NCBI GenBank assembly: GCA_015680685.1
Contig: MNCI01021399.1
Span: forward strand, 1,514,228 to 1,578,227
Direction of reading: 5' to 3'
Length of the DNA stretch: 64,000 nucleotides
Origin: Gnetum montanum
Taxonomy: Eukaryota > Streptophyta > Gnetopsida > Gnetales > Gnetaceae
The notes under the pieces were generated by a model. That model was not told the origin of the DNA, ran no database searches, and saw only the letters and a list, made by a program, of their open reading frames with translations. The translations under genes and the position numbers were made by a program. Numbering within the stretch: position 1 is the stretch's first letter; every line of letters begins with the position of its first letter. Shown here piece by piece: positions 58,016 through 64,000 of this stretch.

Positions 58016-59300
58016 TGAAACACCGTGAAATTTCAAGACCTCGATAATTCAGCAAAGTCTCGAAGCTTAGGCAAGAATTTCCACAAGTGTAGCATTAAGA
58101 CATTTGAGTGATGGAATCATCAAAAACAGCTGCACATCTAAGTAGGTTGTTTTTTCGGCTCAGAGCCTACTACGCTACGCTACGCAGCCCAGTGTAGCAG
58201 ACTTCAAGAGAATAGAACAAAATAAGGGATACATGGTGACAACACTTCAATTTTGCAAGTTAACAATGCTTCAAAATCTTAACTTTTTGTGTATTACACC
58301 GCATTATGTTATGCAGCATAGCGCAGCGTAATGCAAGTAGCACAGTTAAAGTAGCCGCAACAACAAGGATAACAAAATTCAAATAGTAGCAGTTATTACA
58401 CCATGATATGCTTTCTACTATATTGTAGTGTAGCTGTAGGGTGGTTACATTATGCTATGCTTCAAAGTGTGGCACAGTGTACCATCACAAGCTTTAGCTG
58501 TAGCACACCAGGTCAACGACATTCTGCAGGCCCAAGACACGCATCATCTAAACTGCGTTCTTCTCCTAACCCTAATCCTATAAATGCCCTGACGGACAAC
58601 GCTCAAAGGGTTGGCAAAAAAAAAACGTTGGTTGGTTAATTGGTTGGCAAAGAAACAAAAAAGAGTTGGCAACAAAAAAGAGATCAAAAAATTTCAGGCA
58701 ATTGACGAAAGTTGGCAAGAGCATCGAAGGTGATAGAGAAAAGATTTTTTGGCTAGAGATTATAAGTTAATGAACATTTTGCTTCCAGCTTGACTCCCTT
58801 GCACCCAAATTGGCTAGTGAACAAGGTAGATTGGCCTTTTGCATGTTTAATCTCTAAATAGCTTCTTTTTAGTGGTGGATACTTCTTCCAAACCAGAGTC
58901 CGCTTGCAAATCCCATTGTATTCATCATATTTATCCATAAGACAGATCTTGGATCTTGGGATCGTGCATTTTCTAAATTTGATTCATTGCATCCTGTTTA
59001 CATTGATTTTTACAGTCTTTTTGCATAGTTTACATCGTTTTCATTACCTTCAAGATCCGATCTTGGAGTAGATCTCATATTCTCGTCAGTTGGTATTACA
59101 TTCTCATATCAAATCATCATTTCGTTACATGATCATTAACAAATTTACTGATTAAGTAAGTCCCTGTCTGATCGACAAGACCGTTCAGGGCACCTTGGAT
59201 TCATTTTCTCTAGCATGGCCCTCGCATGGATCCGGGGTTGAAATTGTGTACACAGAAATCCTCTTGGTGTTTCCAACAACCGATAATTTCCGTCGTTACA
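58016..59300 (+). repeat. T2 3' LTR
   Basis: 1285 bp from TGAAACACCGTG to CGTCGTTACA. TATAAAT is at 58579-58585. Over the terminal 108 bp I count 15 differences from the T1 3' LTR and 12 from the T1 5' LTR. Confidence 0.92.
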
Positions 59301-59683
59301 GGGCTTTTCCGTTTTGTTAATTTTGGGCATAATCACCATATAGTGCTAAAAATTGAGGACAAGTTTTCTCAAAATGTTGCCTAGTGTTATGAAGGCGATA
59401 ATAATCACCATTGATTGAAGTGCTTGGTTTTCGAGGTTGTCTAGGAGCTTTGTTATTATTTTGTTTTAGTTCAACTACTTCATTTGAAAGCTTTTGAAGA
59501 GAAGTTAGTATTTGGTTAATTTGGTTTTTTGTTTGATTAGTAGATCCATTAGGATTAGATATTTCATTTGGGTTTATGATGGATTGTATTAAAGCTTTTG
59601 ATTGATCATCACTGAACCAATACTTGATGGTAAAAATGAAGAAGAGATTGAACTATGAAAATAATTGTTTATAGGTTGAGACA
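59301..59683 (-). pseudogene. Element A Gag remnant, right copy (split by hAT)
   Basis: The reverse complement of 15732-16115, about 97-98% identical by eye (around nine differences). It includes the zinc-knuckle-like end. A single-base deletion (CACTGAACC against CACTCGAACC) shifts the frame relative to the left copy. The N-terminal end continues after the hAT at 62723-62760. Confidence 0.75.
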
Positions 59684-59691
59684 TTTGGAAG
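59684..59691. repeat. hAT target site duplication, left (TTTGGAAG)
   Basis: An 8-bp copy matching 62715-62722; single in the left arm. Eight base pairs is diagnostic of hAT elements. Confidence 0.93.
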
Positions 59692-59749
59692 CTATGCATC
59701 AAAAGAATCCGATTCGTGGAAGCGAGGAATCGAGGATTCGTGATTCTGA

Positions 59750-60089
59750 ACGTGTTGGGTACGTGTGCCTCAAAAAAAGTGGGGACGGGTTCGTAGCCGG
59801 GGACGTGATAGAGAAAATTTAAATATATTAATTTTTTTAAAAAATTAAATCACATATATCATATAAAAAACATTGTAGAATATAGAACAAGTACAATGTA
59901 AATTCAAAATATTGTTAATGCTTAAAAATTGCATAAAAGATTGCAATGAAACATTAAGTATTGAGTCTCATGTGTATTATAAAATATTTTAGCATTATCA
60001 TATATATATATGATAAAGAGTTTCTTGCCAAAGCTTAGAAATTGTCACATTGTTCAAATTCTAATTTTAACCTATATTTTCTCCTTGCT
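59750..60089. other. hAT left subterminal region
   Basis: Non-coding and very AT-rich after about 59815. The transposase stop lies at 60090. Confidence 0.5.
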
Positions 60090-60479
60090 CTACTCTAAAA
60101 AGTAAATTTGTACCTCTACTCTAAAGAGTAAATTTGTAAAACCTGCTTCATTTTGTTCTATGTCATTAATATCATTTGCATGGCAATCATCTTCATCAAG
60201 GATTGAATCATCAATATTAAGATTCATTGCTCCAGGAACATTAACTAAGTCAGTAGAATAACTTTCTCTATCATCAACTATTGGAACATCATCATCTTCT
60301 AGATTAACATCCCAACAAAGAATAGGTGATTGCCTATATTTTATTTCCTTTCTTTCTTCCAATCTAATCATGCTATGAAGAGATACTAATTTTTCAACTC
60401 TTTTTGGAGTTAGACTATTTCTTTCGATCTGATAAATGAAAAAATATGTTGACCAATTTCTTTCAGAAAAAGATGCAAC
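60090..60479 (-). pseudogene. hAT transposase C-terminal exon (dimerisation domain)
   Basis: The minus strand is open for 130 codons after an acceptor TTTATGTAG. The exon reads SFSERNWSTYFFIYQIERNS then LTPKRVEKLVSLHSMIRLEE, the hallmark of the hAT C-terminal dimerisation region. It ends in an acidic tail (NLEDDDVPIVDD, DDSILDEDDCHANDIND). This exon appears intact. The upstream exon is 60740-61130. Confidence 0.88.
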
Positions 60480-60739
60480 CTACATAAATGATAAAAATAA
60501 GAATAAATTTTTGCATTGTTAAAAAATTCATTTTATAAATTATTCAAAACTTCATCAATAAACAAACTCATTTGAAACTTAAGACCTAATAGCCTATTAA
60601 TTATGGTGTTTAAAAAATGCATGATATATAAAACATCACTATTTCAAGTTTTCAAACATCACATTTCATAAATTAATTAAGAAAATTAATACGTATTAAT
60701 ATTTGTTATATGTTTAATAAAAAAACTGATCTGAGAAAG

Positions 60740-61130
60740 AAACTTCACTGCTAAAGTTTGAAATCTAAGAGTATCTGCTACTATCTCCACCATGCAAACT
60801 CCACCATCCAGCTAGATCTTCTTGAGCTATTCTATCCATATCAAGTATAGCATCTTCACATTTAAATGCTTTTATATGTCCTTTAGTAAATTGAAGCCTA
60901 TTCTTACATCAAAATCAAAATCGTCACAAGGCCTTGTTGGATTTAATGCATATTCAGCCATATTCTTAATATTTAATGCATATGCAGCCATATGCAATGG
61001 GGTATTTATAGCATTCATCTTTTTAGAATCAATGGAAGTAACTGAGCATTATAAAAATCAAGAGAGCTATCAATTTCTATACCATATTTTCATAAATTAC
61101 ATAAATTTCTTATCTTTATCAACATAAAAG
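60740..61130 (-). pseudogene. hAT transposase upstream exon, degraded
   Basis: The minus strand reads MNAINTPLHMAAYALN at about 61020-60975, the characteristic hAT TPLHxAAYxLNP block, then HGG-like and LRFQTLAVKFLSQ near 60800-60740. A segment between these blocks carries stops. A probable intron (about 60480-60740) separates it from the last exon. The N-terminal BED finger and first catalytic region are not recognisable. Confidence 0.78.
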
Positions 61131-61259
61131 ATGAAATCAACAATAGGTTGTGCCATTAGAAAAAATATTGCTACATTTTCATAAAAAACTAATACCAAGC
61201 ATATAAGCCAATAAAGTTTATCAGATTTTTACACCAGGAATCCCTTCCCCACCACCATT

Positions 61260-61690
61260 TTCACAGAGCTCTATCTGCTTCTGCGTTGTTAATAATGCTC
61301 TCCGCAAGTTCACGACATGTTTTGGACTTATGGGCTTGCTTTATAAAGTTGGGATAGCAGACTCAAAGGGGGGTCTTTGGAGTTTTCGAATTTGTTGTTG
61401 TGGGTTGAGTTCATGCCTCTTGCATGTTTGACTGCAGATGTTGACTAGGGCTTCCTAAAAAGATTTGGGAAGGATATGGTGCTGAAATTTTGTTTGAACT
61501 TTGAACAAATGTATGCTTCGAACTATTTGCACTTGCAGAGGGAGAGAGGCCTGAAAGCAGTTTTGTAACCAACTGATTCCCTTCCCTCACAGGTTGTGCA
61601 TTAATGACGGCCACAGGTTGTGCATTTATAACTGGCTGAAATCACGGCCCTGAAACCAGAGACGCAACATGAGATGGCCATGGCCCATGA
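61260..61690 (-). pseudogene. Coding-like block in the hAT, possible captured gene fragment
   Basis: The minus frame 61614-61411 (VREGNQLVTKLLSGLSPSA; HTFVQSSNKISAPYPSQIFL) extends upstream through one TGA to about 61680 and contains a doubled INAQPVAVINAQPV. A further open stretch (61340-61265) reads HKSKTCRELAESIINNAEAD in another frame. None of this resembles hAT transposase. It may be a captured host gene piece or a diverged N-terminus; I do not recognise it. Confidence 0.45.
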
Positions 61691-62320
61691 ATAAAAATAC
61701 GAAACCAATCCACTGAATAAAAATCTTTTCTCTAAAATCATCTGAATAAACTAAAACGAAAAGTAAAGATCAGGTAAATCTAAGCAAAATAGGCAACTCA
61801 ATTGATACAAAAATCCACTAAAATCCACTACTAAAGATCAGACAAGAACGTGTTCTCACACAAACTGGAAGAGCAAGACGGAAGGGGAAGAAAAGCAGAT
61901 TTCGTGCTTACGAATCAGGATAGAGATGGAGAGAAATCTTTACAGCAACGAGGGAAAGAAGCGGAAAATAACAAGTGAGAACCAAGAGCGGAACGTTCGG
62001 CGGATAAATTGTGCACTAAGATTACAAAGGTAAAGCATGTAGCGCTCGCATTTGAAAAACGGAAGAAATATCATCCAAATTTTTTAAGAACAAAAACTAG
62101 AATTATGGATGGAAGAGAAGAGAACCGCTCGCAATGCGTGCTTACGCAGGCTCGGCAAGCCCGTCCAGATTGCGCTAAAAGGAAACGATTGATTTTCTGA
62201 AAAATATAGAATGATAAAAAATATAGAAACTGAAAAATATAGAATAATATAGTATAGAATGATAGATGTGCAGCACATTCTGTAAAGGTAACAACTCATT
62301 CTCTAAGCATCAACAGATAA

Positions 62321-62366
62321 ATCCGATAATCTCCTACCCAGTCATCCGATAATCTCCTACCCAGTC
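62321..62366. repeat. 23-bp tandem duplication in the hAT
   Basis: ATCCGATAATCTCCTACCCA plus GTC occurs at 62321-62343 and exactly again at 62344-62366. An exact copy suggests a recent event. Confidence 0.95.
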
Positions 62367-62714
62367 ACCCAAATCAAACTGGGCAAACGAGACCCCTGCA
62401 TCAAAAAAAATGTTCATCGTCTTCTTCGTCATTGCCTGCAAATGAAAAACTGAAAAAGAAGCAAAAAATTTTTAAGCTGAAAGAGAAACAAAGCGTTTGG
62501 AGAGTGCGGAAGCATCCAAATCCCTATCAATGGCAGAATAGGAGGAGCGTCTGTAAATAAAAGGTATTGGACGTGGATGCAATTTGCAGGAAACAGGTAA
62601 GATTTGACGCAATTTGCAGTAAAAATAGGTAAGATTTTAATCGACAATGAATCCTGAATCCACCGCGAACGGTTCGTGAGATTTTCTTGGGAATCGCGAA
62701 TCTCCGGCGCATAG

Positions 62715-62722
62715 TTTGGAAG
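62715..62722. repeat. hAT target site duplication, right (TTTGGAAG)
   Basis: Matches 59684-59691. Confidence 0.93.
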
Positions 62723-63109
62723 GGAGTGGGAGTTTGAAACATAGTAATATTATGCATGCAATTGTATACAAGAAACTACCAACATGAGGTGCATAGGAGT
62801 GAAAATCAAATGAAACAAAGCAAAAGAAAGACAAGTAAAAAAAGTCCTTCTTGTATCCTGTTCACAGCCAACAACCACGGTCGATGCCGGCCCTGTGATG
62901 GACCGCACAGGATCACACCACACCAGGCTGGGCCAGCCCGCACCATGCACCACCTTTCACCATTCAGTTGTCAACACGCTGCTATCCCGCAGCACCGTTC
63001 CAGCAGTTGGGATCCCAGCACACCCACCTTGAATGCCGCAGCGGAGCCACTGCCTGTTCTGGGCACGGCTGATCTCGGCGGTGACGTGGATAAGGATCTG
63101 ATTTGGGAT
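62723..63109 (-). other. Flank shared with the left arm (right copy)
   Basis: The reverse complement of 15338-15723. 62723-62880 is nearly identical. In 62880-63109 I count about 14 differences in 265 bp, and in 11 the left arm has T or A where this copy has C or G. The minus-strand reading is more open than in the left arm (LIHVTAEISRAQNRQWL), fitting a less deaminated copy of a former coding region. Confidence 0.6.
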
Positions 63110-63328
63110 GACGGTGCCTATGCAGCAATCGAAAACCTGCATAACAGTAGATTCCCTGTAACTTCGGTTCGTTTTACCCGTGATGTCAGCTGAAACAACA
63201 AAACAAAAAACAAAGAAAACAGTTGCTAAGTTTCTACGCCTGCCCAAAAGTTGGAACTAGTAAACTTAGGTTTTAAAAATTTGCTTATTTCTATTTTTCA
63301 TTTTCAACGTTACTGACATTATTGTGAC
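63110..63328 (-). other. Continuation of the flank with a splice-acceptor-like tract
   Basis: In minus sense 63230-63192 is a pyrimidine-rich run ending GTTTCAG, then a short open stretch (CTGACATCACGGG...) leads into the shared flank at 63109. It resembles an intron-exon border of a host gene. The part beyond 63109 is not in the left arm. From 63250 to 63328 nothing is recognised. Confidence 0.4.
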
Positions 63329-63420
63329 ACTACCAGAAAATTTCCAAATTTGGCAGCAAATGCACTGTTGGCAACGGCTGCAGTTTTTTTTTTGTTTTTT
63401 GTTTTCTATTATAGTTAAAC
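63329..63420 (+). mobile_element. Possible CACTA-type transposon end
   Basis: CACTACCAGAAAATTTCC at about 63329 resembles the CACTACxAGAAAA termini of plant CACTA (En/Spm-like) elements, and GGCAGCAAATG/GGCAACGG words follow. No opposite end or transposase lies in the window, so it is a solo end or the rest lies elsewhere. Confidence 0.35.
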
Positions 63421-63507
63421 GTTGCTGTAATTGGTATATATGGCACACCACGTCAACCTTGTAGTGGCGACCCAGAATGCAATAATCCTACGTCCCATAA
63501 CAACTTT

Positions 63508-63570
63508 AAGAAATTATCCCCCAATGATAGTACTCACATTAAGAAATTATCCCCCAATGATAGTACTCAC
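63508..63570. repeat. 33-bp tandem duplication
   Basis: AAGAAATTATCCCCCAATGA plus TAGTACTCACATT starts at 63508 and repeats at 63541 for at least 30 bp. Its exactness implies a recent event. Confidence 0.93.
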
Positions 63571-63573
63571 ACA

Positions 63574-64000
63574 GTTGAGGGTTGTTTATCCACATATGTC
63601 CTTTCCCACATAGCCTATCAAAACTTGGAGCGGTTATTTCGAGACTTCATGTGGTCATCTAAAGATTCCCAACGAGGTTTTCATCGTGTTGCTTGGAACA
63701 TTGTCACTCTTCCTAGAAACAAAGGAGGATTAGGTCTGTTGAATTCCTACAAACAGGGACTCACCTTAGTTGCTAAGTGGTTAGTGCAACTGGACACCTC
63801 TGACATAATTGGAAATCTTCTCAGCTAAGGCTTCATCAAAGTTTTCCTAAACATAAGCCTTTTTGGAAAAACATCCATCCTATTAATTGGATTTTCTCTC
63901 CTCATTCTATCTCCATTCCTGGTTCCCATGTATTCAAAAGCATATGGAAGGCTTGGCAAGTTCTCCACCATCATATTAATTGGTCTAATATCCATCTTAA
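63574..64000 (+). pseudogene. L1-type LINE reverse transcriptase C-terminal fragment
   Basis: Plus frame 63625-63828: RLFRDFMWSSKDSQRGFHRV, then PRNKGGLGLLNSYKQGLTLV and AKWLVQL. This is the thumb/zinc-binding-proximal region of plant L1-like RTs (pattern FxW, VxW, PKxxGGLGx). After a frameshift near 63829 it continues LHQSFPKHKPFWKNIHP and SHVFKSIWKAWQVL to the window end. It extends beyond the window; the catalytic part of RT is not present upstream. Confidence 0.85.

Larger units (their letters stand above)
46355..59300 (+). mobile_element. T2: 5'-truncated copy of T1
   Basis: Plus-strand order: Gag-protease linker, protease, MS1, antisense gene, MS2, RT, two RNases H, integrase, MS3, 3' region, 3' LTR. 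The 5' LTR, primer site and Gag are missing, and E's gag abuts instead. The base after the LTR starts GGGCT, the complement of T1's target duplication, followed by the same element A DNA. T2 is therefore a copy of T1's locus, not a separate insertion. Confidence 0.9.
59692..62714 (-). mobile_element. Element H: hAT transposon, 3.0 kb
   Basis: 3023 bp with ends CTATGC...GCATAG; the terminal repeat is short and imperfect. Subterminal GATTCG/CGATTC words cluster within 60 bp of both ends, as expected for transposase binding sites. It is flanked by the 8-bp TTTGGAAG. It encodes a minus-strand transposase remnant and a further coding-like block. Because the left arm is empty at this site, H inserted after the duplication. 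It is probably non-autonomous now. Confidence 0.92.
46355..63109. repeat. Right arm of the inverted duplication
   Basis: The reverse complement matches 15338-29096. Homology starts at CTAAGTCAATGCCCC (46355) and ends at GATCTGATTTGGGAT (63109). It includes T2, the A gag remnant and the GC-rich flank, and contains the extra hAT element. Confidence 0.88.

Noticed and set aside
16116-59300. T1 and T2 as two independent insertions
   Set aside because: Both are followed by the same element A sequence at the same base and by the same GC-rich flank; independent insertion at one site in opposite orientations is not plausible.
15338-63109. The inverted duplication considered as an assembly or chimeric-read artefact
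   Set aside because: The arms differ at many positions, have different indels, and one carries a hAT with a clean target duplication. A read-through palindrome would be identical. Junction errors cannot be fully excluded without reads.

Overview
The window is nuclear DNA of a higher plant with a large genome. It is a heterochromatic nest of decayed transposable elements. I see no intact host gene, no tRNA or rRNA gene and nothing bacterial. The evidence is plant-type Ty3/gypsy LTR retrotransposons (Tat-like with two RNase H modules; a second family primed by tRNA-Asp), a plant hAT transposon with an intron-split transposase, an L1-type LINE fragment, GT-AG introns, and stop codons mostly of the CAG>TAG or CGA>TGA kind expected from cytosine methylation. 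For reference I name the elements A to G, T1, T2 and H.

Layout. 1-6100: old AT-rich DNA with a short tandem array and an eroded gypsy pol on the minus strand. 6101-11347: element F (minus), the 3' end of an LTR element with a cargo gene and its own promoter. 11348-15336: element B (minus), an LTR-gag-LTR element without pol. 15338-16115: GC-rich flank plus the gag of element A (plus strand). 16116-33223: T1, a 17.1 kb Tat-like element on the minus strand, inserted into A with a 5-bp target duplication (AGCCC). 33224-35498: the rest of A's damaged pol. 35489-42749: pieces of G, C and D. 42750-46354: 5' LTR and gag of E (plus). 46355-59300: T2, a 5'-truncated copy of T1 on the plus strand. 59301-63109: the same A/flank DNA as beside T1, here split by a 3.0 kb hAT insertion (H). 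63110-64000: intron-like tract, a CACTA-like end and a LINE fragment.

Large-scale structure. 15338-29096 and 46355-63109 (minus the hAT) are arms of a 13.7 kb inverted duplication around a 17.3 kb spacer. Because the arms share DNA beyond the LTR, they arose by segmental duplication after T1 inserted, not by two insertions. The left arm keeps the empty hAT site, which proves the 8-bp TTTGGAAG duplication on the right.

Most interesting biology. Between protease and reverse transcriptase, T1 and T2 carry a 5.6 kb block with a multi-exon gene on the opposite strand. It has an ATG in good context, GT-AG introns that join in frame, a TATA-like box, poly(A) signals and an acidic HEEDP-repeat tail, and minisatellite arrays lie on both sides. 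A sense-strand splice acceptor just before RT suggests the whole antisense gene sits inside a retrotransposon intron. Independently, the B/D/E/F LTR family has two dyad-symmetric motifs 33-34 bp apart just upstream of its TATA box. The same motif type plus TATA occurs inside F as the probable promoter of F's own cargo gene.
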